DNA of 64,000 nt from Telluribacter roseus (GCF_017355915.2 NZ_JAFEUV020000006.1:124001-188000); one strand, 5' to 3'; positions 33,821 to 43,323 are shown, counted from the first letter of the stretch. The notes: a model not told the origin generated them from the letters alone. Numbers and translations are program-made.

Positions 33821-36800
33821 TTAAAAACCTACATTCAGACCAAAGATCAGGGTCTTGGCGGCCGGGTAGCTGCTATAGTCAAATCCCTGGCTGCGGCTGT
33901 CCTGCCCAAAGCGGTTGACCTCCGGATCGTAGCCCGAGTAGTTGGTCCAGGTAGCGAAGTTCTGCGCCGTGACATACAGCCTCAGCGACTGGATGTTGAC
34001 CTTTTTCAGTACTGAAGGAGCCAGGTTGTACGCCAGCTGTACATTCTTCAGCCTCAGGTACGAGCCATCCTCAATCTGACGGGTGGAGATGCGGTTGGCC
34101 GGACGGGTGGTAGAGGCACGGGGAATATCCGTATCGGTGTTGGTGGGTGTCCAGCGGTCGAGCATATCGCGGCTCTGGTTGGTGGTTCCGTTGAGGTACT
34201 CCAGTTCAAAGCGGTTGGCATTCAGGATATTGTTTCCATAAACGCCTTGTAGGAATACCGTCAGCTCAAAGCCACCGTAAGAGAAGGTATTATTAAGCCC
34301 ACCGATAAATTTAGGCTGAGCACGCCCGATAATGGTGCGGTCGTTGTCGTCGATCTTCTTGTCGCCGTTCAGGTCCAGGTACTTGCGGTCGCCGGGTTTG
34401 CGTGCCTGCGGATCGGCCAGGGCCGCCAGTTCGTCAGTAGACTGGTAGAGGCCATTGGTCACGTATCCGTAGAAAGAACCCAGTGGTTCGCCCACTCTGA
34501 TAATACCGGAGCTGGTGTTCTGAGCGATGTTGGCTACCTGGCCGGCAAATATCTGGCGGGTCCCGCCAATATCCAATACGGTGTTGCGGTTAGAGGCAAA
34601 GTTCAGGTCGGTATTCCAGCGGAAATCACCCACGAGGTTGCGTGAAGAGATACTCAGCTCAATACCCTTGTTTTCGACGCGGCCGAGATTCTTGATGGCA
34701 CTTGAGTAGCCCGATGTACTGGGGATGGTAACGTTGAGCAGAAGATCCCGCGTACGCTTGAGGTACACGTCCGCCGTAAGGGTAATCCGGTCATTCAGCA
34801 GGCCTACGTCAAGACCCATATCAGCCTGGCTGGTTGTTTCCCATGACAAATCGGGGTTAGCAATCTGAGAAGGGCCGATACCCGTCGAGACGGCGTTGCC
34901 CAGTACGTAGTTCTGGGTACCTAGCAGCGAGTAGGCAGGATAGTTACCAATACCGTCCTGATTACCGGTCAGTCCATAGGTAGCCCGCAGCTTCAGGTCG
35001 CTCAGGAATTTGACCTCCTGCATAAATGGCTCTCCTGAGATACGCCAGGCCGCTGCGGCCGAGGGGAAATAGCCGTAGCGTTTGTTTTCGCCGAAGCGGG
35101 AAGATCCGTCGGCCCGGAACGACGCGGTAAACAGGTACTTGTCATAGAGGCTGTAGTTGACCCGCGCCAGGTAGGATTGCAATCCCCAGGTACCTATTCC
35201 TGATGAGGGGGTCAGTGGTACCGATCCGGCACCGAGGTTGCCGGAGCCCAGGTTATCATTGACAAAGTTGCGGGAAGCCGCCCGGCTGCTCTCGAAACGG
35301 TTGGCCTGTTGTGTAAAGCCCACTACGGCACTGACGCTATGAGCTTCACCGAAGGTTCTGGAGTAGTTGAGGAGGTTTTCGTTCAGCCAGGTTACTGATT
35401 CGCCGTTATAAATAGCTGCGGAGCCACCCTGAGCCAGACCACTGGATACGCTGCGGGGTAGGTAGGAGTCCTGCTTCTGCAGTACGGCATCTATTCCCAG
35501 CAGTACTCTCAGACTGAGTCCCTCCAGGATCTGATATTCACCAAATACATTACCAAAGGTACGGAAGGCGGTATTTCTGTTTTTGGATTCACGAGCTAGG
35601 GCCACCGGGTTATCGGCGGTAAACGTAAGGGCAGGGTCAGTGATCAGATAAGAGCCATCGGTAGTATAGACGGGAAGTATCGGTGGAAACTGTAAGGCCG
35701 CGATGGTAACCAGCCCCGCACTACCCAGGTCACCATCCGTACGGGACTGGTTGGTGAGAGTGCGGTTAACGGTCAGGCTGTTTCCTACCTTGAGCCGGTC
35801 AGTCAGCTTCCGGTCCAGGTTGAGCCGGAGTGAGTACCGGTCAAAGTCGGAGTTGGTGACAATACCTACCTGCTTGAAGTAACCACCCGCCAGCGCGTAC
35901 TGGGTCTTGTCATCTCCCCCACTGATCGAGAGCTGATAGTTGGAAATAGGGGCGGAGCGGAAGATCTCTTCCTGCCAGTTGGTACCCTCGCCAAAGGCAT
36001 CTACCTGCGCCTGAGTATACACGGGCTGACGACCTTCGTTGGTGTTGGCATCATTGACAAACTGAGCGTACTCACGGGCGTTCAGGACCGGGTAGAGGCG
36101 CCGTGGCTCCTGCATACCGTAGTAGGTTTCAAAGTTAATGGCCGAACGTCCGGCTTTGCCCCGCTTGGTGGTGATGATCACTACTCCGTTGGCTCCTCTT
36201 GAACCGTAGATAGCAGTGGAGGAAGCATCTTTCAGCACCGTCATGGACTCAATATCACTCGGGTTGAGGGTGCTCAGTACGTTAAAGCTGGAACCAGTAG
36301 CCGCACCGTCGTTCTTGAAAGGAATGCCATCAATAACATATAGGGGTTCGTTATCCCCCTGGATTGAGTTTCCGCCACGGATACGGATGGTGGTACTTCC
36401 GCCGGGTGAGCCCGAGTTCTGGGTGATCTGTACCCCCGCTGCCCGACCCTGCAGAGCCTGATCCAGCGAAGTGACGGCTACCTTTCTGATTTCATCCACC
36501 GGTACTGTAGCTACCGAGCCGGTCAGGTCGCTTTTGCGGACCTGGCCATAGCCTACTACCACTACTTCGTTGAGTGCTTTGTTCTCCGGCTCCAGCGAAA
36601 CCGACAGGGTAGACTGGTTACCTACGGCTACCTCCTGGCTCGAGTAGCCCACAAAGCTGAAAACCAGTACCGCGTTTTGTTCGGGTACCAGTAGCTCAAA
36701 CCGGCCCTCGGTATTGGTGGTGGTACCGCGCTGGGTACCTTTCAGTACCACACTTACCCCCGGCAGGCCGGCCCCGGTTTCGTCAGTAACCCGGCCCCGG

Positions 36801-37219
36801 ATGGTTTTATCGATATTTGCGTTAGATTGCTGTCGATCCGGTGATAGCTCTGGTTCAGCTCTTTTCTTTCTTAGCAAGATCCGGCTTTCGATTACTTCAT
36901 ACTCAACATCAATGGGCTTCAGAACCTCATCTAATACTGCCGACAGCTTGCGGTTGTTCAGGTTGAGAGAGAGGCGCTGATTTGAGTTGATCTTGGTGCT
37001 GTATACAAACTTTACGCGCGCCTCTTTTTCGATTTTGCTTAGTACATCCTTTAGCTCAAGCTTCTCCCCAATGATGGTAATGGGGCGATTGAGTACCTCC
37101 TGAGCATGGATGCTGTGCGCCATAGCCAGACTACCGCAGATCACGAGTAAGAACAATTGTGAAAATGTGACTTTCATAACCCTCCACAGGTTTTTGGGGA
37201 CCGGTAATGTTTTTTTCAT
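33821..37219 (-). CDS. SusC/RagA TonB-dependent transporter with STN domain, PUL 1
   Basis: The 1132-residue outer-membrane receptor has a signal peptide, an STN domain (about 45-120; RPITIIGEKLELKDVLSKIE), a carboxypeptidase-like domain (GRVTDETGAGLPGVSVVLKG), the TonB box region, a plug domain with the family motif VLKDASSTAIYGSRGANGVV, and a long beta-barrel ending in LIFGLNVGF. The STN domain signals to the FecR anti-sigma factor encoded upstream, so the receptor is both transporter and signal. It imports the oligosaccharides released by the surface GH53 enzyme. Length is typical. Confidence 0.98.
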   Translation of the reverse strand: MKKTLPVPKNLWRVMKVTFSQLFLLVICGSLAMAHSIHAQEVLNRPITIIGEKLELKDVLSKIEKEARVKFVYSTKINSNQRLSLNLNNRKLSAVLDEVLKPIDVEYEVIESRILLRKKRAEPELSPDRQQSNANIDKTIRGRVTDETGAGLPGVSVVLKGTQRGTTTNTEGRFELLVPEQNAVLVFSFVGYSSQEVAVGNQSTLSVSLEPENKALNEVVVVGYGQVRKSDLTGSVATVPVDEIRKVAVTSLDQALQGRAAGVQITQNSGSPGGSTTIRIRGGNSIQGDNEPLYVIDGIPFKNDGAATGSSFNVLSTLNPSDIESMTVLKDASSTAIYGSRGANGVVIITTKRGKAGRSAINFETYYGMQEPRRLYPVLNAREYAQFVNDANTNEGRQPVYTQAQVDAFGEGTNWQEEIFRSAPISNYQLSISGGDDKTQYALAGGYFKQVGIVTNSDFDRYSLRLNLDRKLTDRLKVGNSLTVNRTLTNQSRTDGDLGSAGLVTIAALQFPPILPVYTTDGSYLITDPALTFTADNPVALARESKNRNTAFRTFGNVFGEYQILEGLSLRVLLGIDAVLQKQDSYLPRSVSSGLAQGGSAAIYNGESVTWLNENLLNYSRTFGEAHSVSAVVGFTQQANRFESSRAASRNFVNDNLGSGNLGAGSVPLTPSSGIGTWGLQSYLARVNYSLYDKYLFTASFRADGSSRFGENKRYGYFPSAAAAWRISGEPFMQEVKFLSDLKLRATYGLTGNQDGIGNYPAYSLLGTQNYVLGNAVSTGIGPSQIANPDLSWETTSQADMGLDVGLLNDRITLTADVYLKRTRDLLLNVTIPSTSGYSSAIKNLGRVENKGIELSISSRNLVGDFRWNTDLNFASNRNTVLDIGGTRQIFAGQVANIAQNTSSGIIRVGEPLGSFYGYVTNGLYQSTDELAALADPQARKPGDRKYLDLNGDKKIDDNDRTIIGRAQPKFIGGLNNTFSYGGFELTVFLQGVYGNNILNANRFELEYLNGTTNQSRDMLDRWTPTNTDTDIPRASTTRPANRISTRQIEDGSYLRLKNVQLAYNLAPSVLKKVNIQSLRLYVTAQNFATWTNYSGYDPEVNRFGQDSRSQGFDYSSYPAAKTLIFGLNVGF

Positions 37220-37299
37220 AAGTTTACTTGTTTTTTAATTGGTAAAGATTGAGAAACAGTACCCTCCCACAGATTGGCGTTTGTAGAGGGTATTCCAGT

Positions 37300-37333
37300 A
37301 AGCCGAAAATGTGTCCAGCATTTTCGGCTTTTT
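37300..37333. terminator. Hairpin between FecR and SusC of PUL 1
   Basis: AAGCCGAAAATG pairs perfectly with CATTTTCGGCTT. It begins 3 bases past the FecR stop. The T-run lies on the plus strand; in the operon direction it is a hairpin without T-tract, so it may stabilise RNA or partly uncouple regulators from SusC. Confidence 0.6.
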
Positions 37334-37335
37334 CG

Positions 37336-38334
37336 TTAGCAGCCGTCGCCGTTGATAAATACCACCGTACCCCTTTTCTCGTAGGTAGCATCAATGGATT
37401 TACAGACTAGTTCCAGCTGGGTAAACAGGGATAATCCGTTGAGGTCGGCGGTGATGTGGCAGGCTTTGGCTTTGGGGTTGGAGATGACAAACTCAATGCC
37501 GTAGAGTTGAGTCAGCTGCGACAGGACTTCCTCCAGCGGTACTTCCTGAAAGACCAGGGCCGCTCTGACCTGCTCAACCGGTACCTTGGGTAGGGGGTCC
37601 TCTACCAGGGTGGGTACGATGTTACGGGTGACGGCATCGTAGAGTACGCGCTGGTTCTGGGTAAGTATTACTCCGTTGCGCTCGCGCAGTGGATTGTCCT
37701 CCCGGGCGTATACCGATACTTTTCCCGACCGGACAGATACCTCCGTTTTTTTTCCTTCTTCGTTCTGCCTGATTCGGAAACTCGTTCCGAGTACTTCCGT
37801 AACCAAATCCCCGGCGTGCACCACAAAGGGCTTTGTAACATCTCTTTTTACGTTAAAAAAGGCCTCGCCCCGCAGATACACCTCCCGCCTGGCCTGGTTG
37901 AAGGACTTGTCGTACATCAGGCTGCTATTCTGGGAAAGTACCACCACGCTGCCGTCGGGTAATACTACCTCCTGTTCGGATTGCTGGGTGTTTTTTACTT
38001 CTATCCCGGTTTGTACTTTTTGGGTGGTGGCTATTACCGGCTCAGGTTGGTAGGTGGAGAGCGTATACATCCATAGGCTACCCAGCACGAGGCAGGCGGC
38101 TATTCCGGAAATCCAAGCCAGGCGAACCAGGCGTGTGCCCACTGCGGGGCGTATTTGCTGGCGGATGCTCCGCCACATCCGCTTCTCAATGTCATTTTTC
38201 TGATTATTAGGTAGGTCCACTTCCACCTGGTTGGCCGGTGAGTTGTACCATTCCGATAGCAGTTGGTCTTCCTGCTCGGTGGTTTTTCCTTCCAGGTAGC
38301 GTTTTAGTAGTTGATTAAATTCGTCTTGACTCAT
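37336..38334 (-). CDS. FecR-family anti-sigma factor, PUL 1
   Basis: The 332-residue inner-membrane protein has a cytosolic anti-sigma helix bundle (about 1-75), a transmembrane helix (LAWISGIAACLVLGSLWMYT, about 90-110), a periplasmic FecR domain (SLMYDKSFNQARREVYLRGE, AFFNVKRDVTKPFVVHAG) and a C-terminal DUF4974 domain (VPLEEVLSQLTQLYGIEFVI). It keeps the ECF sigma factor, encoded 23 bases upstream, inactive until SusC's STN domain signals ligand. Both partners are present, so the signalling trio is complete. Confidence 0.95.
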   Translation of the reverse strand: MSQDEFNQLLKRYLEGKTTEQEDQLLSEWYNSPANQVEVDLPNNQKNDIEKRMWRSIRQQIRPAVGTRLVRLAWISGIAACLVLGSLWMYTLSTYQPEPVIATTQKVQTGIEVKNTQQSEQEVVLPDGSVVVLSQNSSLMYDKSFNQARREVYLRGEAFFNVKRDVTKPFVVHAGDLVTEVLGTSFRIRQNEEGKKTEVSVRSGKVSVYAREDNPLRERNGVILTQNQRVLYDAVTRNIVPTLVEDPLPKVPVEQVRAALVFQEVPLEEVLSQLTQLYGIEFVISNPKAKACHITADLNGLSLFTQLELVCKSIDATYEKRGTVVFINGDGC

Positions 38335-38357
38335 AGGTGGTGGGAGCTATAAACTGC

Positions 38358-38915
38358 CTAATTATCCGAGTGATATTCTTTGAGATTATCCTTCAGGAAG
38401 CGTAGCGATTTGGTAATGTGATATTCGACTGCTTTTTCACTCAGATTAAGCCCCTGGGCAATTTCACGGACGGACTGATTCTCAAAACGGCTGCGTTTGA
38501 AGACCTCCGCGCTCTTTTCGGGCAACTGATTCAGTACCTTCTCCACGGCTTCGGTCAGGTCAGTGAAGTTGATGATCTCGTCGGTATGGTGGTTCTGGTG
38601 GATTTCCTGTAAGATGAGGTACTCCTGGTACTTCCGGTAGCTGATTTGTGACTTGATGTAGTCGTACACCTGGTTCTTTACGGCAATGGTCAGGTACATG
38701 CCCAGGTGCCGGATCAGTACCTCCGAGCGACGGCTCCACAGTTTCAGAAATACCTCCTGTACCAGTTCCTCGGCATCTTCCCGAACGCCGGTTTGGTGGT
38801 AGGCAATACTGTACAGCTTATACCAGTACCGGCGATATATTTCTTCGAAGGCGGCCATCTGGCCTTCTCTAAGAAATCCCACCAACCGTTCGTCGTCTAG
38901 CTGTTTAAAAATCAT
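38358..38915 (-). CDS. ECF sigma factor, PUL 1
   Basis: A 185-residue RNA polymerase sigma-70 factor of the Bacteroidota ECF expansion. Region 2 includes AFEEIYRRYWYKLYSIAYHQ and DAEELVQEVFLKLWSRR; region 4 includes KSAEVFKRSRFENQSVREIA followed by QGLNLSEKAVEYHITKSLRF. It is the first gene of the PUL 1 row and pairs with the FecR after it. Its target promoter should lie before SusC and possibly before itself. Typical length. Confidence 0.96.
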   Translation of the reverse strand: MIFKQLDDERLVGFLREGQMAAFEEIYRRYWYKLYSIAYHQTGVREDAEELVQEVFLKLWSRRSEVLIRHLGMYLTIAVKNQVYDYIKSQISYRKYQEYLILQEIHQNHHTDEIINFTDLTEAVEKVLNQLPEKSAEVFKRSRFENQSVREIAQGLNLSEKAVEYHITKSLRFLKDNLKEYHSDN

Positions 38916-39223
38916 GGAGGTAACTGAATAAGGGCTTAGGTACCCGTATAGTAGAGGAACTCATGGCTATCCCTAAATAATTTTAAAAAATAATTGAATT
39001 ATTTCATTTGGAGGGGTGGGAGACAGGCGGTGAATCCGCTATCGGTAGTTTGTAGGGCCTTTTTCTAAAAGATTATGAGTTGGTCTGGACTAGGTGTGGC
39101 AGATTTTATATGATTGTAATACCCTACATTTTTCAATAGCTGCTTAGTAAAGTATTTCCTTTTCACTTCCTCCTTTTGGTAGCTACGAAAAAAACATGTA
39201 GTCCATACTAAGCACTACCTTCC
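38916..39223. other. Divergent promoter region of PUL 1 and CE15 gene
   Basis: These 308 bases separate the sigma gene from the esterase gene running the other way. They are AT-rich near 38970-39000 and contain no gene. Both promoters must lie here, though no motif is clear enough to mark. Confidence 0.5.
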
Positions 39224-40582
39224 ATGAACGCCCTTAACCAGATCCTGCTGGGATGCCTCCTGTTGTCCTCTTCTTCTTTGCTGGCGCAGATGCCGGCGCG
39301 GACGCCCGAGCAGGACAGCCTCATTGCCCGCACCCAGCGCAAAACCCGCGCCGACCACCAGCATATGCTGGACCAGCTCGGGATCAAAGAGCTGCGTCCG
39401 GGTGTAAACGGAAGCAATCCGCAGGCACCCAATGCCGCCAACTACGACGAGGCCAAAGCCAATCCTTTTCCGAAGCTGCCCGAGTCGCTGACACTGAAAA
39501 ATGGTCAGAAGGTAAAAACGGCCAGAGACTGGTGGAACCGCCGCCGCCCCGAGATCGTGGAGGACTTTGACCGGGAAATCTACGGCCGCATGCCAGCCAA
39601 TACACCCAAGGTACAGTGGGAGGTGGTGAGCGTGAGTGATACGGTCATAGGCGCGGTACCTACCAAAATGAAGAAGCTCGTAGGGCACGTGGACAACTCA
39701 GCGTACCCCGACATCAAGGTGGATATCCAGCTCTCCCTGCTGACTCCCGCCCAGGCTAGCAAACCCGTACCCGTGATGATGGAGTTTGGATTTGTATTTC
39801 CGCCGGGCTTCCGGATGCCCGCGCAGGCCCCTACCGGACCAGGCTGGCAGCAGCAACTTCTTGAAAAGGGATGGGGAGCGGCGGTACTGCTGCCTACCAG
39901 CTACCAGGCCGACAACGGTGCCGGCCTGACCGAAGGCATTATTGGCCTCATGAACAAGGGCCAGCGCCGTAAGCCCGACGACTGGGGTACCCTGCGCGCC
40001 TGGGCCTGGGGAGCCAGCCGCGCGCTGGACTACTTCGAAACAGATAAAGACGTAAATGCTAAGAAAGTAGGTATCGAGGGGCATTCGCGCTTTGGTAAGG
40101 CTGCCCTGGTAGCTATGGCTTACGAGCCGCGCTTCGCCGTTGCTTACATCAGCTCGTCGGGCGAAGGCGGGGCCAAACTGCACCGCCGCAACTGGGGCGA
40201 GGTAGTGGAGAACGTAGCCGCCGCCAGTGAGTACCACTGGATGGCTGGTAACTTCATCAAGTACGCCGGTCCGCTGGGCTGGAATGACCTGCCGGTCGAC
40301 TCTCATCAGCTCATAGCCCTCTGTGCGCCGCGTCCGGTGTTCATCGGCAATGGCGACAAGGGCGACGCCTGGGCCGATGCCAAAGGAATGTTCATGGCTG
40401 CCGCCGCCGCCGGTGATGTATACCAACTGCTCGGCAAGAAGGGCTTGGGTACCCAGGAGTTCCCGCCGGTGGAAACCGAGCTGATCAGCGGTGATCTGGC
40501 CTTTCGCCAGCACGCGGGCGGCCACTTTCCCGGTCCCAACTGGCCCACCTTTATCCGGTTTGCGGAGAGGTACTTTAGGTAG
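39224..40582 (+). CDS. CE15-like glucuronoyl/acetyl xylan esterase
   Basis: The 452-residue exported protein (signal about 1-21, ending LLAQ) is an alpha/beta-hydrolase of the CE15 type. The nucleophile lies in GHSRFGK (Ser288), the bacterial variant of the G-C-S-R-x-G-K motif. Next come ISSSGEGGAKLHRRNWGE, LPVDSHQLIALCAPRPVF and the probable catalytic His in HAGGHFPGPNW. CE15 enzymes split ester bonds between lignin and glucuronic acid of xylan. It stands alone between the two PULs on the opposite strand, so it is presumably regulated separately. An acetylesterase activity cannot be excluded. Confidence 0.88.
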   Translation: MNALNQILLGCLLLSSSSLLAQMPARTPEQDSLIARTQRKTRADHQHMLDQLGIKELRPGVNGSNPQAPNAANYDEAKANPFPKLPESLTLKNGQKVKTARDWWNRRRPEIVEDFDREIYGRMPANTPKVQWEVVSVSDTVIGAVPTKMKKLVGHVDNSAYPDIKVDIQLSLLTPAQASKPVPVMMEFGFVFPPGFRMPAQAPTGPGWQQQLLEKGWGAAVLLPTSYQADNGAGLTEGIIGLMNKGQRRKPDDWGTLRAWAWGASRALDYFETDKDVNAKKVGIEGHSRFGKAALVAMAYEPRFAVAYISSSGEGGAKLHRRNWGEVVENVAAASEYHWMAGNFIKYAGPLGWNDLPVDSHQLIALCAPRPVFIGNGDKGDAWADAKGMFMAAAAAGDVYQLLGKKGLGTQEFPPVETELISGDLAFRQHAGGHFPGPNWPTFIRFAERYFR

Positions 40583-40613
40583 GAATTAGGTGTTAGCTTT
40601 TAGCTATATAAGC

Positions 40614-40638
40614 CCGTGAGACACGGACTATTTTTGTG
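40614..40638 (+). terminator. Short terminator after CE15 gene
   Basis: CCGTG/CACGG hairpin with a 3-base loop followed by ACTATTTTTG. Confidence 0.55.
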
Positions 40639-40668
40639 GTGGAACCCTATAAGAAAACTGGAGTACTA

Positions 40669-41940
40669 TCAGACCATTGTACTCTTCATGATCTTAAACG
40701 CTTCATCATACTGCCTATCAACTCTGGCTAGTGATTGTTTGACGTTTTTCGTAGCGCCTTTGTAGTCGGCATGTACCTGCATCAGGCGATCAGCAATTTG
40801 CTGCCCCGTGGTTTCCATGATTTCAAATGTCCAGTCGGCCAGGCCCAGGTCGTAGTACATCTGCCCTTTGATGGTGTCTTCGGGTTGCCGCAGGTAAAAG
40901 GCTGGGGTACCATTGGCCGCCGCGATAATGGGCGAATGGCACTCAAAGCTAAGTACGGTATGAGCCTGCGCGTAGAGGGAGGCAGCTTCGTCGGGTAGCC
41001 AGTAGCCGTGTTTAACTACCTTTGCCTTTACATCTTCAGGAAGCGGGTCAATGAGCAGCTCGTCCATGATGTCGACCTGGTAGGTCATCTCGGGGCATAC
41101 CACTACCTTATTGCCTGTCTTGCGCACCCACGCTACCATCGCCTCCCTGGCCTTGGCGTGGTCCTGCTCCTTGTAGGTATCATTCAGGGTATCGACTTCC
41201 TTAATGCGCTTCTCCGTCCAGCCTGCCTGACCGGGTTTGATCTTGTAGTAGGGAGTGACTCTCAGACGAGGTATGACACAGATAAACTTCTTAGGTTCGA
41301 GTCCATTAGCCTGCATGTACTGCCTGGCATTCTCCGGATCGCGGATTTCCAGATCAAACGTTGCGTCAGGGGCGAAGGCAATATGGGTACCTGATAACCC
41401 AGCTTCTTTTAGTTTCTGGATAGAGGCTGTTTCGCGGGTAAAGATAAACGAGGCGTGCTGCAGCAGGTCTTTCAGGCCGGGCGTGACGTTTTGAGTAGTT
41501 ACGCCAAAAATACCAAAGGGTTTCTGGGTTTTGTGATGCCATGAACCTAGGAAATCGGCTGCAATAACTGAGGGGCCGGAGCCATGCAGGAAGAAGTCGG
41601 CCTCCCGAAAAGCTTGTAGTACCTCCTCACTTTGGGGCTCGTGATCCTTACTGACGCCCCCATGGATGATGCGTACCTTCGGGTAGTACTTTGCCAGCAT
41701 ATCCTCCACGATCTGACTTTTGCTCTTTTTCCAAAGGATGATTTTTGAAGCAGGCATCCGCTTCTGCAGCAGGCCCAGCAGACCGGGTGTGTGGGCGATA
41801 TCACCTATGTTAACATCCTGCCAGCCCGACACTACCAGCAGCGTCGGATTGGCTTTCTGTGTGGCCTGTGCCAGGTAAGGCGCCAGCAGCGTACCTGCCG
41901 ATAACCAACTGCTTCTCTGAATAAAATCTCTGCGGTTCAT
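40669..41940 (-). CDS. Tat-exported polysaccharide pyruvyl transferase-like protein (copy B)
   Basis: The 423-residue protein has a twin-arginine signal (MNRRDFIQRSSWLSAG, Arg3-Arg4) and a polysaccharide pyruvyl transferase (PF04230) domain: NIGDIAHTPGLLGLLQKRMP, then FFLHGSGPSVI and the C-terminal HSPIIAAANGTPAFYLRQP. Cytosolic members add pyruvate from PEP to sugars, but this one should be exported to the periplasm, where PEP is not available. It lies 5 bases behind its close paralogue and in line with the SusC/SusD genes of PUL 2. It may act on pyruvylated or phosphorylated glycan with a different reaction. Function is open. Confidence 0.85.
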   Translation of the reverse strand: MNRRDFIQRSSWLSAGTLLAPYLAQATQKANPTLLVVSGWQDVNIGDIAHTPGLLGLLQKRMPASKIILWKKSKSQIVEDMLAKYYPKVRIIHGGVSKDHEPQSEEVLQAFREADFFLHGSGPSVIAADFLGSWHHKTQKPFGIFGVTTQNVTPGLKDLLQHASFIFTRETASIQKLKEAGLSGTHIAFAPDATFDLEIRDPENARQYMQANGLEPKKFICVIPRLRVTPYYKIKPGQAGWTEKRIKEVDTLNDTYKEQDHAKAREAMVAWVRKTGNKVVVCPEMTYQVDIMDELLIDPLPEDVKAKVVKHGYWLPDEAASLYAQAHTVLSFECHSPIIAAANGTPAFYLRQPEDTIKGQMYYDLGLADWTFEIMETTGQQIADRLMQVHADYKGATKNVKQSLARVDRQYDEAFKIMKSTMV

Positions 41941-41945
41941 AATGG

Positions 41946-43307
41946 TCAGGAGCTACGGGTTGAAGAAGTTGCCAGTTTTTTTACCACGGCCATCGTCTCC
42001 TGCTGGCGCTTGGCCACTACTGCCATGGCGTCTTTTACCTTCTTTTTAGCCAGTGGGTAGTCCTGGTGTATTTTGGTTAGTTCGGCAATGATGGCTGAGG
42101 CGGGAGCCTGGTCTATATCAAACAGCCACTCAGGCAGGCCGATGTCCCGGAACATCCACCCCTTGCGACCGTGCGCCACCGGACGGGCGTGCAGGATAGG
42201 TACCCCCAGTGCCAGCCCCATGATCAGCGAGTGGGGCTCCATACCAAAAATCGTATGCGCCCGCGCGTAGACCGACATGGCCTCATCGGCACTCCAGAAG
42301 GCTTCCCGGAAGACTACCTTCTTTTTTACATCCTCTTCCAACTGATCATACAGCATGGTGCGGCCGTACTTTGTTTCCTTAAGGGCCTCGGGAGCTATCA
42401 ATACCTGCTGACCGGTAGTGCGAACCCAGTGGTTGATCAGGGCTTTTACCTTGTCCAGTCGCCGGTGGTCTTCTGCCTGTTTCTCCGGAGTAGCCTCCGG
42501 GTTCATCAGGTTTCCTTTGCCGGTATCGTCCAGGTGGGGGGTATTGGTGCGTAGTACTACCGTCAGGAATTTCCCTTCTTCCAGGTCGGCCTGTTTGAGG
42601 TAAGCCAGGCCTTTGGCTTCGTCACGTACATCAATACCAAAGCAGCCGTCAGGGCCGAACTCCATCACCGGAGCTTTAAAGCCTATTTCTTTAATAAATT
42701 TCAGAGATTCAACGTCCCGGGTAAAAATAAAAGAGGCCCGGCTCAGTACATCCCGGTATATATATTCGGAAGGGGGAGCAAACTTGTCGAATGAATGGCC
42801 GTACAGCCCGAAAGGGATCTTGTTCTCGATGCAGTAGTACATGGGAGCCAGGTTAGACATGGTGCCTCCCCACTCGTAGTTGAAGAGGCCGTAGTTCATA
42901 GACATCCCGGAGTTATGAATGTACACATCGGCCGCTTTGAAGGCCTCCATAATCTCACCGCCCGTATCGGCATTACCCGAAAAGCTCCCTTGAATGATTT
43001 TTACTTTCGGGAAGTTTTTCCGGATCAGGGCCTCGGTGACAGGTCGGGGCGCTGCGTGCCATAGGATTACCCGGGCTTCGGGAATGTACCGTTCCAGCAG
43101 GCGCAGGGTACCGGGAGTGTGACCAATGTCCCCTATGTTCTTATCATTCCACGACGAGCGTATGAGTATGGTGGGATTCTTTTTATCGGAAAGGGCTGGG
43201 CTGAGATCTCCCGGCTTTGGAAGATCGTTCTGCCAGAACAAGGGAAGGGCCGACAAAGCTGATTTTTTCAAAAAATCCCGGCGGGCTGATTGAGCAGTAG
43301 TTTTCAT
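41946..43307 (-). CDS. Tat-exported polysaccharide pyruvyl transferase-like protein (copy A)
   Basis: A 453-residue protein with Tat motif SARRDFLKKSALSALPLF (Arg9-Arg10) and the same pyruvyl transferase-like domain as the next gene: SSWNDKNIGDIGHTPGTLRL, VYIHNSGMSMNYG and EPHSLIMGLALGVPILHARP. It starts 96 bases after the SusD stop; a hairpin lies between. Two tandem exported copies of one enzyme in a PUL suggest two linked steps or substrates. The conserved NIGDIxHTPG motif differs slightly from the usual N-x-G-D-x loop and would be the place to look for changed chemistry. Activity is unknown. Confidence 0.85.
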   Translation of the reverse strand: MKTTAQSARRDFLKKSALSALPLFWQNDLPKPGDLSPALSDKKNPTILIRSSWNDKNIGDIGHTPGTLRLLERYIPEARVILWHAAPRPVTEALIRKNFPKVKIIQGSFSGNADTGGEIMEAFKAADVYIHNSGMSMNYGLFNYEWGGTMSNLAPMYYCIENKIPFGLYGHSFDKFAPPSEYIYRDVLSRASFIFTRDVESLKFIKEIGFKAPVMEFGPDGCFGIDVRDEAKGLAYLKQADLEEGKFLTVVLRTNTPHLDDTGKGNLMNPEATPEKQAEDHRRLDKVKALINHWVRTTGQQVLIAPEALKETKYGRTMLYDQLEEDVKKKVVFREAFWSADEAMSVYARAHTIFGMEPHSLIMGLALGVPILHARPVAHGRKGWMFRDIGLPEWLFDIDQAPASAIIAELTKIHQDYPLAKKKVKDAMAVVAKRQQETMAVVKKLATSSTRSS

Positions 43308-43323
43308 AAGAAGTAGTGGTAAG

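Noticed and set aside
39698-40525. Minus-strand frame of 275 codons opposite the CE15 gene
   Set aside because: Shadow frame; CE15 motifs on the plus strand are unambiguous.
39224-40582. Mutated CE15 nucleophile motif (His in place of Cys in GCSR)
   Set aside because: GHSRxGK is, as far as I recall, a normal bacterial variant; Ser, Arg and Lys are all present.
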